A stretch of DNA of 64,000 bases from an uncultured Oscillospiraceae bacterium (GCA_947589545.1 CANQBA010000003.1:42033-106032); one strand, 5' to 3'. Positions 28,770-37,003 are shown, numbered from the stretch's first letter. Notes: generated from the letters alone by a model not told the origin. Numbers and translations: made by a program.

Positions 28770-29400
28770 CGGCGGCGAACAGGATAAATCTTGCGGCTTA
28801 GGTCGGGTTGGTTTTCCCCCGGAGCTGCCTTCCGTTGCCGTGAAGGCGGTTTCCCATTAAAGCGCCGTTCCGGCCGTCGCCGGCCCGGTCACCCGATCGC
28901 CACTTAGACCGCACTGCAATCCCCTGTTCGCCCGATGGACAGCCTAGATGTTTTCCATAGCGAAGCGAAACGTCTCTTTAGCCTCTTTTGCAGGAAATAT
29001 TTCAAGAGGATATCGCTCCACGCCCTGGCCGGGGCGTAAAGCGCGTAGCTCCCCTATCCGCAAGACCCACTCAAGGCAGGCTACTCTGCACACAGCACAG
29101 GTTGAGTCAAACAAGTCTCTTCCATTCAGTCGCACCGCAATACAGGTTTAAACCCCGGGACGTAATCAGGTCGCGTACCGCGAAAGGGAGTACGCCTGAC
29201 CACAACTCCGGGTCTCCACACCAGCAGGGTCGGGGCCGCTATGCCATTAGCGGTCGCCCTGAAGATGCAGACGCAATTTGCGCCTCCCTCCAGCACCCAC
29301 CCGGAACTGGGCGTTCCAAGCAGACACAAGAGGCTTCAACGATGTGCCCTTCAAAGGATTTTTAGGCCCTTCTTAGGAGACGTCAGCTCCGACTAGGATA
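28770..29400 (-). ncRNA. ole: Probable OLE (ornate large extremophilic) RNA
   Basis: About 630 bases without a credible gene lie directly upstream of oapA and dxs on the same strand, the position of OLE RNA in Clostridia and alkaliphilic Bacillus. The size fits (OLE is about 600 nt). The region is rich in helices. The 3' domain is closed by a 10-bp helix CCTGTTCGCC/GGCGAACAGG (28923-28932 with 28774-28783 on plus coordinates), and hairpins with GCCGGCGACGGCCGG and CGCCTTCACGGCAACGGAAGGC lie inside. OLE with OapA forms a membrane ribonucleoprotein involved in stress and energy adaptation. The ends are estimates. I could not check a covariance model. Confidence 0.75.
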
Positions 29401-29412
29401 CTGCGCCGCTGT

Positions 29413-29709
29413 AAGGTGACGGAAGCCGAACCCGCGCCGGTTTTTGACGGCGGATTTGCGCCCATGCCGCGTCAAAGCCCTTGACAATACACAAAGTATT
29501 CTCTGCGGGCTTTTCCTTGCCTGGACACAAATCCGCTCGCCAAAAACTGCTTCGCACTCCACGGGTCGCCATTTTCGAGGGGTTTTTGCCTCGGAGGCGG
29601 AGCGAACGTTGCGACTGAGCCGTCACGCTTTGCGTGGCGGTGAGGTATCGCGCGTTCCGCGACGCCGCGGGCCCGCGTGGAGCGGCGCGGGTTCGGCTTC
29701 CGTCACCTT
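29413..29709. repeat. 297-bp element with perfect 27-bp inverted ends
   Basis: The ends (29413-29439 and 29683-29709) are exact reverse complements over 27 bases, starting AAGGTGACGGAAGCCG. Inside is a second inverted pair GTTTTTG...GGATTTG / CAAATCCG...CAAAAAC (29440-29458 with 29528-29547). There is no open frame with a ribosome site and no obvious target-site duplication. It lies between a minus-strand promoter and the OLE region, so it is probably transcribed at the 5' end of that RNA. It may be a miniature mobile element or a structured RNA domain. Confidence 0.75.
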
Positions 29710-29712
29710 GAA

Positions 29713-29741
29713 AGTATACATGATTTTCGCCGTTTTTTCAA
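29713..29741 (-). promoter_or_regulatory. Promoter upstream of the inverted-repeat element and OLE RNA
   Basis: On the minus strand TTGAAA (29736-29741) and TATACT (29713-29718) are 17 bases apart. The predicted start is near 29706, inside the first repeat arm. Confidence 0.65.
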
Positions 29742-29773
29742 TAGGATAATTGAGAATTTTCAATAAATCCCGG

Positions 29774-30049
29774 TCACTTCTCCGCCACGCTCACCGTAAG
29801 GCGGGGGTTCTCCTCCGCCGCGTCCAGGCACACCCTCAGCACGCGCCCGGCGTAGCCGTACTTTTCATAGAGGGCGGCGGTGTTGTAGAAGACCACCCGC
29901 GCCGCCGTCTCCCCCAGCATATCGTGCAAAGCGTCCAGATTGTTTCCGTAGTAGTCCGGGAACCCGAAGGCCTCCCGGAGATAGGCCTGGGCCTCCTCCC
30001 GCCGCCGCAGTCTCTCCGCGTCCAGCGCCACCCGTCTCGGCTCCGTCAC
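29774..30049 (-). CDS. Barstar-family ribonuclease inhibitor
   Basis: I start at the GTG at 30047-30049 (VTEPRRVALD): GGGGAGGG precedes it and it overlaps the ribonuclease stop as GTGA. The 91-residue protein contains FGFPDYYGNNLDALHDML, in which the two aspartates that plug the barnase active site (barstar Asp35 and Asp39) and the preceding tyrosine pair are kept. It is predicted to be cytosolic and to neutralise the ribonuclease encoded directly upstream before export. Confidence 0.9.
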   Translation of the reverse strand: MTEPRRVALDAERLRRREEAQAYLREAFGFPDYYGNNLDALHDMLGETAARVVFYNTAALYEKYGYAGRVLRVCLDAAEENPRLTVSVAEK

Positions 30050-30636
30050 CAGCTGACCCTCCCCCCGCTTACCGTGACCTGACGGAAGCTCTCGTAGTGG
30101 TCGGCGGTGTAGTAATAGAGGCCGTCGTTGGAGAACACCAGCCTCCGGCTTCCCCGGGAGCCGTAGCCCAGGGTGTCGATGTCGCACTCGGTCCAGGTGC
30201 GCCCCTCCCCGTCGGGCAGCAGGCCCTCGTAATTGCCGAACCTGTCCCCGCCGATGGCCGCGCCCTCCCGGTAGTCCTCCACGCTCCCGCCGGACCACCC
30301 CAAGTCCCTTGCCTCGTTCTTGGTGATGTAGTTGGGCGGCAGCTGGCCGTAGGCCTCCAGATAGAGCACCACGTTTTCAACGTCGTAATAGTACCCGCCG
30401 TACTCCGGCGCCCAGCTCCGATCCTCCCCGGCGGTATCCTCCGTCTCCGCCTTGGCGGTGTCCGTTGTCTCCGATCCGGCGGTGTCCTCCGTCTCCGGCC
30501 CGGAGGTGTCCGGCGGGACAAGCTCCTGCTTGTCTGTGTCCGTACCCGTCCCGAATCCGCCGTCCGGCAGCATCACACAGGCGGACAGGGTCATCATAAG
30601 CGCCAGCAGCAGCGCCAAAAGCCTGAATTTCTTCAT
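30046..30636 (-). CDS. Barnase-like ribonuclease lipoprotein
   Basis: The 196-residue product has a lipoprotein signal with lipobox LSAC (Cys20). A Thr/Glu/Asp-rich linker with near-repeats of ETEDTA (about 45-72) follows, then a barnase domain. Recognisable are YGQLPPNYITKNEARDLGW (catalytic-site Lys27 equivalent in ITK), GGDRFGNYEG, GRTWTECDI (general-base Glu73 equivalent), SRGSRRLVFS (Arg83/Arg87) and TADHYESF (general-acid His102). The barnase Arg59 position reads Tyr. It should be a membrane-anchored extracellular guanyl-type RNase. Barstar follows with a 4-base overlap. Confidence 0.9.
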   Translation of the reverse strand: MKKFRLLALLLALMMTLSACVMLPDGGFGTGTDTDKQELVPPDTSGPETEDTAGSETTDTAKAETEDTAGEDRSWAPEYGGYYYDVENVVLYLEAYGQLPPNYITKNEARDLGWSGGSVEDYREGAAIGGDRFGNYEGLLPDGEGRTWTECDIDTLGYGSRGSRRLVFSNDGLYYYTADHYESFRQVTVSGGRVSW

Positions 30637-30810
30637 TCTTCTCCCCCTTTGGGTCTTTTCAAATCAAATTATAGCCCTACCCGCCCCATCCGTCAAGTCC
30701 GGCCCCGGCGGCATGTCCGTTTTCTTTACAAACCATTAAATTTGCCGCGCCTTCTTTATTTTCCGCGCCGGTTGTGGTAAACTCTTAGAAAAAAAAGGAG
30801 GGGGCGGCGC

Positions 30811-31482
30811 ATGTACCGGCTGCTTGTGGTGGAGGACGACGCGGGGATCGCGGAGGAGATCCGGGATCAGGCCCTGCTCTGGGATATGGACTGCCGGACC
30901 GTCACGGATTTCAGGAACGTTCTGGAGGAATTTGCCCAATACGAGCCCCACATCGTCCTGATGGATATCGGTCTGCCCTTTTTCAACGGCTACCACTGGT
31001 GCTCGGAGATCCGCCGGATCTCAAGCGTCCCTATTCTCTTTCTCTCCTCCGCCTCCGACAACATGAACATCCTTATGGCCATCGACCTGGGCGGGGACGA
31101 CTTTATCGCCAAGCCCTTCGACCGGGAGGTGCTGATGGCCAAGCTCCGGTCGCTTCTGCGCAGGACGTATGATTTCGGTCTGAGCCCCCACGTCCTGGAG
31201 CACCGGGGCGCGCTGCTGAACACCGACGACGGCTCCCTGACCGTCAACGGTGAGCGCGTGGAGCTGACGAAAAACGAGTTTCGGATCCTGCTGACGCTGA
31301 TGGAGGATCGGGGCCGGATCGTCAGCCGGGAAAAGCTCATGGAACGGCTGTGGAAGACCCGGCAGTTCGTGGATGAGAACACCCTGACCGTCAACATAGG
31401 CCGCCTGCGGCGGAAGCTGGAGGCCGTGGGGCTTCCCGGCTTCATCGCCACCAAGGTGGGCCTGGGCTACATCGTGGAGTGA
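30811..31482 (+). CDS. OmpR-family response regulator, BceR type
   Basis: The 223-residue protein has a receiver domain with acidic pocket (VVEDD at 7-10), phosphoacceptor Asp52 (IVLMDIGLP) and Lys in AKPFD. A winged-helix DNA-binding domain follows (about 130-223: ELTKNEFRILLTLMEDRG, VDENTLTVNIGRLRRKLE). It is followed three bases later by an intramembrane-sensing kinase and then by a BceAB-type transporter, so it most likely activates that transporter in response to antimicrobial peptides. Confidence 0.93.
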   Translation: MYRLLVVEDDAGIAEEIRDQALLWDMDCRTVTDFRNVLEEFAQYEPHIVLMDIGLPFFNGYHWCSEIRRISSVPILFLSSASDNMNILMAIDLGGDDFIAKPFDREVLMAKLRSLLRRTYDFGLSPHVLEHRGALLNTDDGSLTVNGERVELTKNEFRILLTLMEDRGRIVSREKLMERLWKTRQFVDENTLTVNIGRLRRKLEAVGLPGFIATKVGLGYIVE

Positions 31483-31485
31483 AAA

Positions 31486-32475
31486 ATGGACTTTTTGAGG
31501 GAATATCTGAAGGAGCTGCGCCGTCCGGCTCTGGTCTTTTTCGGCTTTTCCGCCGTCTTCGCCGTAAGCTTCGCCCTCTACCGTCTGCCGCTGAAGGCGG
31601 TGCTCTACCCGGTACTGCTCTGCGCGGCGGCGGGCGCGGCCCTTCTTTTGTTCGATTTCCTCCGAAAGCGGCGGAAATACCGGGCGCTTTCGCGCCTTGC
31701 CGCCCTCCCTTATTCCGAGATCGTCCGTCTGCCCGAGTCGGAGAGTACGGCGGAGGCCGGGTATCAGGCGATGATCCGCTCCCTCACGGCCGGCGCGGCC
31801 CGGCGGGAGGCCGAGGCGGCCCGGCGCTTCCGGGAGACGGTGGATTACTACACCGTTTGGGCCCACCAGGTCAAGACGCCCATCACCGGCATGAACCTGG
31901 CGCTGGAGGGGGAGGACACCCCCCTTGCCCGCCGGCTCCGGGCGGGGCTTCTCCAGATCCGGCAGTATGTGGACATGGTGCTGACCTATCTGCGTCTGGA
32001 CGCCGAGTCCACCGACTACGTCTTCCGGGAGCAGGCCCTTTCGGACATCGTGGACGGGGCCCTGGCTCCCTTCGCCCCGGAGTTCATCGACAGGCATCTG
32101 ACGCTGGACTACGCCCCCTCCGATCTCACCGTGGTCACCGACGGGAAATGGCTCTCCTTCGTCATCGAACAGCTGCTCTCCAACGCCCTCAAATACACAA
32201 AGGAGGGCGGCATCCGGATCTCCACGGAGGAGCCCCGGATCCTCTGTATCTCGGACACGGGCATCGGCATCGACCCCGCCGATCTCCCCCGGGTCTTTGA
32301 AAAGGGCTACACCGGCGCGGGCGGCCACCGGGACAGCCGCTCCAGCGGGATCGGCCTCTATCTCGTCAAGCGCGTCTGCGACGAGCTGGGGATCGGGATC
32401 TCCATTGCCTCCGTCCCCGGCGCCGGAACTGCCGTGCGCCTGCGTTTTGAGCGGTACGATCTGAAGGCCGAGTGA
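31486..32475 (+). CDS. Intramembrane-sensing histidine kinase, BceS type
   Basis: The 329-residue protein has two membrane helices (about 15-32 and 37-57) joined by only a few residues, so there is no real sensor domain outside the cell. This is typical of kinases that read the flux of a partner transporter. The phosphoacceptor is His127 (WAHQVKTP). The ATPase domain shows N (QLLSNALKYT), G1 (DTGIGID), and G2 (SSGIGLYLV) boxes. Partner regulator and transporter flank it. Confidence 0.93.
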   Translation: MDFLREYLKELRRPALVFFGFSAVFAVSFALYRLPLKAVLYPVLLCAAAGAALLLFDFLRKRRKYRALSRLAALPYSEIVRLPESESTAEAGYQAMIRSLTAGAARREAEAARRFRETVDYYTVWAHQVKTPITGMNLALEGEDTPLARRLRAGLLQIRQYVDMVLTYLRLDAESTDYVFREQALSDIVDGALAPFAPEFIDRHLTLDYAPSDLTVVTDGKWLSFVIEQLLSNALKYTKEGGIRISTEEPRILCISDTGIGIDPADLPRVFEKGYTGAGGHRDSRSSGIGLYLVKRVCDELGIGISIASVPGAGTAVRLRFERYDLKAE

Positions 32476-32492
32476 CCTGGCAAAACGATCAC

Positions 32493-32567
32493 CTTACAAA
32501 ACTGTAAGCTTTCCGGCGGGAAATGTAAGCCGTTTCGATGGCGGCGCGTTTCCCGCCGGACTATAAT
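32493..32567 (+). promoter_or_regulatory. Predicted BceR operator and transporter promoter
   Basis: An inverted repeat CTTACA-AAAC-TGTAAG (32493-32508) with another TGTAAG half-site (32524-32529) precedes TATAAT (32562-32567). The -35 position holds no consensus, as expected of an activator-dependent promoter. A perfect 12-bp inverted repeat TCCGGCGGGAAA/TTTCCCGCCGGA (32512-32523, 32549-32560) overlaps the same site. TnACA-N-TGTnA sites are known for BceR-like regulators. Confidence 0.6.
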
Positions 32568-32622
32568 AAAGCCACAGCCGGCGGGAGTCGAGCCCGCCGG
32601 CCATACGTTCAAAGGAGGCTTT

Positions 32623-33393
32623 ATGCGCATGAGTATCCTGGAGGTCAAAAATCTCCGCAAGGTCTACTCCTCCCGCCTGGGCGGGAACCGGGTGGAGGCC
32701 CTGCGGGACGTGAGCTTTACCGTGGAGCAGGGGGAATATGTGGCCGTCATGGGCGAATCCGGCTCCGGCAAGACAACGCTTTTAAACATTCTGGCGGCCC
32801 TGGACAAGCCCACCGGCGGCACGGTGCTCCTGGACGGGAAGGATTTATCCAAGATCAGGGAATCCTCCGTGGCCGCCTTCCGGCGGGACAATCTGGGCTT
32901 CGTGTTCCAGGACTTCAACCTGCTGGACACCTTTACCCTGGAGGACAACATCTACCTCCCCTTAGTTCTGGCGGGAAAACGTTACGAGGAGATGCACGGC
33001 CGGCTCGCGCCCCTGGCGGACAGGCTGGGCATCGCGGACATCCTGAAAAAGTACCCCTACGAGGTGTCCGGCGGCCAGAAGCAGCGGGCCGCCGTGGCCC
33101 GGGCCGTGATCACGGATCCCAAGCTCCTGCTGGCCGACGAGCCCACCGGCGCGCTGGACTCCCGGGCCTCCGACGAGCTGCTGCGGCTCTTTGCCCAGGT
33201 CAACGCCCGGGGCCAGACCATCGTCATGGTCACCCACTCGGTAAAAGCGGCCTCCTCCGCCGGCCGGGTGCTGTTCATCAAGGACGGGGAGGTCTTCCAC
33301 CAGCTCTACCGGGGAAACGACACCGACGAGCTTCTCTACCAGAAGATCTCCGACACCCTGACCCTCATCGCTACGGGAGGGCGGAGACAATGA
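32623..33393 (+). CDS. ABC transporter ATPase, BceA type
   Basis: The 256-residue protein has Walker A GESGSGKTTLLN (about 44), Q-loop FVFQDFNLLDTFTLEDNIYLP, signature VSGGQKQRAAVARA (about 146), Walker B LLLADEPTGALD and the H-loop VTHS. The FQDFNLLDTFT segment is typical of peptide-antibiotic exporters. AAAGGAGG precedes the ATG. The stop overlaps the permease start. Confidence 0.94.
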   Translation: MRMSILEVKNLRKVYSSRLGGNRVEALRDVSFTVEQGEYVAVMGESGSGKTTLLNILAALDKPTGGTVLLDGKDLSKIRESSVAAFRRDNLGFVFQDFNLLDTFTLEDNIYLPLVLAGKRYEEMHGRLAPLADRLGIADILKKYPYEVSGGQKQRAAVARAVITDPKLLLADEPTGALDSRASDELLRLFAQVNARGQTIVMVTHSVKAASSAGRVLFIKDGEVFHQLYRGNDTDELLYQKISDTLTLIATGGRRQ

Positions 33394-35450
33394 AGCTTGG
33401 CTTTTACCCCCGTCTCGCCGCCGACGGCATCCGGAAAAACAGGCGTATGTACCTGCCCTACATCCTCACCTGCACCGGCATGGTGATGATGTTCTACATC
33501 ATCATGTATCTGGCGGTCAGCCCCTCCCTGGACGCGGTGAAGGGGGCGGATACCCTGCGAGCGATCTTCGCCCTGGGCAGCTGGGTCATCGCCGTCTTCG
33601 CCGCCATTTTCCTCTTTTACACCAACTCCTTCCTGATGCGCCGCCGGAAAAAGGAATTCGGCCTTTACAACATCCTGGGCATGGGCAAGGGCAACATCGC
33701 CCGGATCCTCCTCTGGGAGGCCGTCTGGACCGCCATTCTCTCCATCGGCTTCGGCCTCTTCGCGGGGATTGCCCTCTCAAAGCTGGCCGAGCTGGGGCTG
33801 GTCAACGTGATGCACGAGGAGGTCACCTTCGATCTGACCGTCTCCCCTGTGTCCGTTCTCCGCACGGCGGAGGTCTTCGGCGTCATTTTCCTCCTCCTGC
33901 TCTTAAATTCCGTCCGCCAGGTGCGCTTCGCCAGCGCCGTCTCCCTCCTGCGCAGTGAGAACGCCGGGGAGAAGCCGCCCCGGAGCAATCTGCTCCTGGG
34001 CTTTACCGGCGTGCTCCTGCTGGCCGCCGCCTACACCTTGGCCGTCTCCATCAAAAATCCCCTGGCGGCGCTTCTCTGGTTCTTCGTGGCGGTACTCATG
34101 GTCATCCTGGGCACCTACCTTGTGATGATCGCCGGCTCCGTCCTCTTCTGCCGCCTTTTGCAGAGGAAAAAGAGCTACTACTATAAGGCCAGCCACTTTG
34201 TCTCCGTCTCCTCCATGGTCTACCGCATGAAGCGCAACGGCGCGGGCCTGGCGTCCATCTGCGTCCTGGCCACCATGGTGCTGGTGATGATCTCCTCCAC
34301 CACCTGCCTCTACTTCGGGGAGGAGGCCTCCGTCTCCCAGCGGTACCCCCGAGAGCTGAGCCTGACCGCCACCTTTACGGACGAGCGCGACTCCTCCGTA
34401 GACCCGGTGAAGCCCCTCCGGGAGGCCATTGTGTCCATCGCCGAGAGCCGCGGGGCGGCGCTTTCCCGCGTCTGCGACTACCGCTATCTGAATGTGTCCG
34501 GGGCCTTCCTGCCCGACGGGGAGGTGGAGACGGACGCGGACAGGCTGGACAGCTTCAGCGCCTCCACTCTGGGGAATGTCACCACCTTCTGCTTCATCCC
34601 CCTGGCCGACTACAACGCCATGACCGGGGAAAATCACACTCTTAAGGACGGGCAGGCCCTGATCTACGCCTACCGCACCTCCTTTGACGGCGACACCCTC
34701 ACCTTCAAGCGGGGCCTCAGTCTGCGCCTCGTGGGCACGGCGGACAAATTTCCCGGAAGCGGCTCGGCGGCCATGGACGTGGTGCCCACCGTGTTCCTGG
34801 TGGTGCCGGATCTCTACGCCGCCATGGAAAAGCTCGTGGAGGGGATGTCCGAGGAGACGGAGCAGTACCTGGTGATGCGCTGGCTCTTCCAGTTCGACAC
34901 CGGTCTGAACGCGGAGGGCCAGCAGGCGCTCTGCAAGGAGCTCCGGGCGAAGCTTCGCGAAGGCGGGGAACAGCTGATCCACTTTGAAGGCGTGACCGTG
35001 GGCGCCATCGAGTGCCGGGAGCTGGAGCGGGATGAGATTTTCGGCCTCTTCGGCTCCCTCTTTTACCTGGGCGTCATCCTGAGCATCGTCTTTATCCTGG
35101 CCGCCGTGCTGATCATTTACTACAAGCAGATCTCCGAGGGCTACGAGGACGAGGCCCGGTTCCACATCATGATGAAGGTGGGTATGACAAAGCCCGAGAT
35201 CCGCAAGAGCATCAACTCCCAGCTGCTGACGGTGTTTTTCCTGCCCCTGCTCCTGGCCGCCCTGCACATCTGCTTTGCCTTCCCCATCATCGAAAAGCTC
35301 CTGCGGCTCTTTGGCCTGAACAATGTGTCCCTGTTCGCCCTGACCACGGCCCTGAGCGCGGCGGTGTTCGCCGTTTTCTACGCCGCCGTCTACCGTCTCA
35401 CCTCCAACGCCTACTATTCCATCGTCAGCGGCGCCCGGGAGGACAGCTGA
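33390..35450 (+). CDS. ABC transporter permease, BceB type (FtsX-like)
   Basis: I start at the ATG at 33390, which overlaps the ATPase stop (ATGA); the frame stays open further upstream but only through the ATPase gene. The 686-residue protein shows about ten membrane segments: one at the N-terminus, groups before and after residue ~200, then a large extracellular domain (about 300-540), and three more at the C-terminus. This is the layout of BceB-like permeases, whose external domain binds the antimicrobial peptide. The C-terminal EARFHIMMKVGMTKPEIRKSI segment is the FtsX coupling region. Confidence 0.92.
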   Translation: MKLGFYPRLAADGIRKNRRMYLPYILTCTGMVMMFYIIMYLAVSPSLDAVKGADTLRAIFALGSWVIAVFAAIFLFYTNSFLMRRRKKEFGLYNILGMGKGNIARILLWEAVWTAILSIGFGLFAGIALSKLAELGLVNVMHEEVTFDLTVSPVSVLRTAEVFGVIFLLLLLNSVRQVRFASAVSLLRSENAGEKPPRSNLLLGFTGVLLLAAAYTLAVSIKNPLAALLWFFVAVLMVILGTYLVMIAGSVLFCRLLQRKKSYYYKASHFVSVSSMVYRMKRNGAGLASICVLATMVLVMISSTTCLYFGEEASVSQRYPRELSLTATFTDERDSSVDPVKPLREAIVSIAESRGAALSRVCDYRYLNVSGAFLPDGEVETDADRLDSFSASTLGNVTTFCFIPLADYNAMTGENHTLKDGQALIYAYRTSFDGDTLTFKRGLSLRLVGTADKFPGSGSAAMDVVPTVFLVVPDLYAAMEKLVEGMSEETEQYLVMRWLFQFDTGLNAEGQQALCKELRAKLREGGEQLIHFEGVTVGAIECRELERDEIFGLFGSLFYLGVILSIVFILAAVLIIYYKQISEGYEDEARFHIMMKVGMTKPEIRKSINSQLLTVFFLPLLLAALHICFAFPIIEKLLRLFGLNNVSLFALTTALSAAVFAVFYAAVYRLTSNAYYSIVSGAREDS

Positions 35451-35503
35451 CGGCTCGAGGAACCCCCAAGGGCCATCCCCCGCGCCGTCCTCCTCCCGCC
35501 TGC

Positions 35504-36244
35504 TCACGGGTGTTCGTAGATTTGAACCACCACCCATTCTCCTCTGTCATTTCTTTCCACCTCCCAAAGGGAGGGAACGTCTCGGCACCCGTGAGCGACA
35601 CTGCCATCGTGATTGAAGGTTTCAGACGAGTAACAGACCCAGAGTGTGCCCTCGTCTTTCCCAAGATGGGCGGACCACAGCTCTAAGGAATGTTCATTGA
35701 ACGCCGTATCGCCATAGCTGTCCGTATCCGTCGTGTACCGGGCCAGCAGGCCATATTTTTCTTCGTTCTCGGCCCTTGTGTGCCCCACGTCATGGAACGC
35801 CTGATCCGCCAGACGCAAAACCGCCTGTGCTTCTGCGCGGTCAGACGCGGAGCCGATGGAGATCGCTTTGGCTATCTGCCCGCCGCTATAAGTGCCCCCC
35901 ATTGTCATAGGCCCGATGCTGATCAGGCGATAGACAGGGAAAAAGTGAAGCAGTACGCATACGGCGATAAAAACCCCGGCAATGACAGCCGCCGCGCAGT
36001 ATGCCCTTTTGCGGAATTTCTTACGGGCGGCCTTCATGCACTTCATCACTTCCGCTTCCAGGCTGTCCCGCATCTCATCACTGCCCTTTTCAAGCTTTGA
36101 CCCGGCTTTCAGTGCCTCAAGCTCCCCGGTACATGCCGGGCAGTCCTTGAGATGCTCCTTGACAAATGCCCCCGTTTCATCGCTGACCATGCCTTCAAGG
36201 TACAGGGGCAGAAGATCGCGAACGATACCGCACTCATTTTTCAT
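35504..36244 (-). CDS. Zinc-finger anti-sigma factor with C-terminal extracytoplasmic domain
   Basis: The 246-residue protein begins with an anti-sigma zinc-binding motif (FVKEHLKDCPACTGEL: His-x3-Cys-x2-Cys, residues about 30-37). It has one membrane helix at about 82-103 (AAAVIAGVFIAVCVLLHFF) and an outer domain of about 140 residues. It follows and slightly overlaps an ECF sigma gene, so it is very probably its inhibitor. Base composition of this pair is less GC-rich than the neighbours, suggesting acquisition. Confidence 0.85.
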   Translation of the reverse strand: MKNECGIVRDLLPLYLEGMVSDETGAFVKEHLKDCPACTGELEALKAGSKLEKGSDEMRDSLEAEVMKCMKAARKKFRKRAYCAAAVIAGVFIAVCVLLHFFPVYRLISIGPMTMGGTYSGGQIAKAISIGSASDRAEAQAVLRLADQAFHDVGHTRAENEEKYGLLARYTTDTDSYGDTAFNEHSLELWSAHLGKDEGTLWVCYSSETFNHDGSVAHGCRDVPSLWEVERNDRGEWVVVQIYEHP

Positions 36245-36734
36245 ATCCGTTTTCCTCCAATCCGCGTTGTATCATTTTTCTGGCCCGGTGGTAGGTGACG
36301 CAGGCCCAGTTGTCGCTTTTCCCGTAGAGACCGCCGATTTCTTTGAAGGAGAGTTCACCGAACACACGCCACATGAACACCTCCTTATATGGCTCGGATA
36401 ACTCATGCAGGAGCTTTCGTATTTGACGGGCATCCTCCTGTTTACCGAGCTGTGTATCCATAGGATCGTCCGCGGCGACGATATCCCGCAGCTCCGGCCT
36501 GTCGATGCCGGATGCTCTTTTGTTCTTTTTCAGATATGAGTAATAGGTATTCTTGGCGATCCTGCAAAGCCAGACGCGCACTTCACAGTCACCGCGAAAA
36601 CCGTCTATGGAATCGATGGCCTTGAAAAACGTCTCGCTTGTGATCTCCTCCGCCATATGCTCGTCGCCGCAAAGACGCAGGGCATAAAGGTAAACCGGCT
36701 TGAAACAGGCGCGGTAAATCTCTTCAAACTCCAC
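36234..36734 (-). CDS. ECF-type sigma factor
   Basis: I start at the GTG at 36732-36734 (VEFEEIYRAC), eight codons inside a longer frame, because AAAGGAGGTGACAG lies at the correct distance. The 166-residue product has region 2 (FKPVYLYALRLCGDEHMAEEITSETFFKA) and region 4 (ELSFKEIGGLYGKSDNWACVTYHRARKMI). It overlaps the downstream anti-sigma gene by 11 bases. Target genes are unknown. It is divergent from rodA. Confidence 0.9.
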   Translation of the reverse strand: MEFEEIYRACFKPVYLYALRLCGDEHMAEEITSETFFKAIDSIDGFRGDCEVRVWLCRIAKNTYYSYLKKNKRASGIDRPELRDIVAADDPMDTQLGKQEDARQIRKLLHELSEPYKEVFMWRVFGELSFKEIGGLYGKSDNWACVTYHRARKMIQRGLEENGYEK

Positions 36735-36815
36735 TGGGCTGTCACCTCCTTTTGTCATTCACCTATAAGACTTCGCAAATCAAGAAATCTTACAAAGCTT
36801 TTAGAAATATTTTGC

Positions 36816-36855
36816 GAAAAAACAGCGGCAATTTGGCGCTCTGCCAAATCGCCGC
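36816..36855 (-). terminator. Terminator-like hairpin upstream of the ECF gene
   Basis: On the minus strand GCGGC-(mismatch)-GATTTGGC pairs with its complement and is followed by TTTTTT. No gene precedes it on that strand, so it may end a short leader or antisense transcript from the rodA promoter region. Confidence 0.55.
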
Positions 36856-36938
36856 CGCTCAACAGCGCCCGATCCCCTGTGCTCCGGGCATCAAGAGAAT
36901 CGGGCGGCGCCAAAAAAGGAATTTTTCCCCGGATCCGC

Positions 36939-36967
36939 TTTACCTTTTCGCCGGAATGTGTTAGAAT
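36939..36967 (+). promoter_or_regulatory. rodA promoter
   Basis: TTTACC (36939-36944) and TAGAAT (36962-36967) are 17 bases apart, about 35 bases before the start codon. Confidence 0.55.
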
Positions 36968-37003
36968 AAGAGCGTAGAATGAATCTTTATAACTTTCCGA
37001 CTG

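Noticed and set aside
28944..29365. Short open frames of 60-125 codons within the OLE region on both strands
   Set aside because: None has a ribosome site or recognisable composition, and the region sits exactly where OLE RNA is expected.
29413..29709. The inverted-repeat element as a transposon with target-site duplication
   Set aside because: The flanking bases do not show a duplicated target and no transposase is encoded, so I only call it a repeat of unknown mobility.
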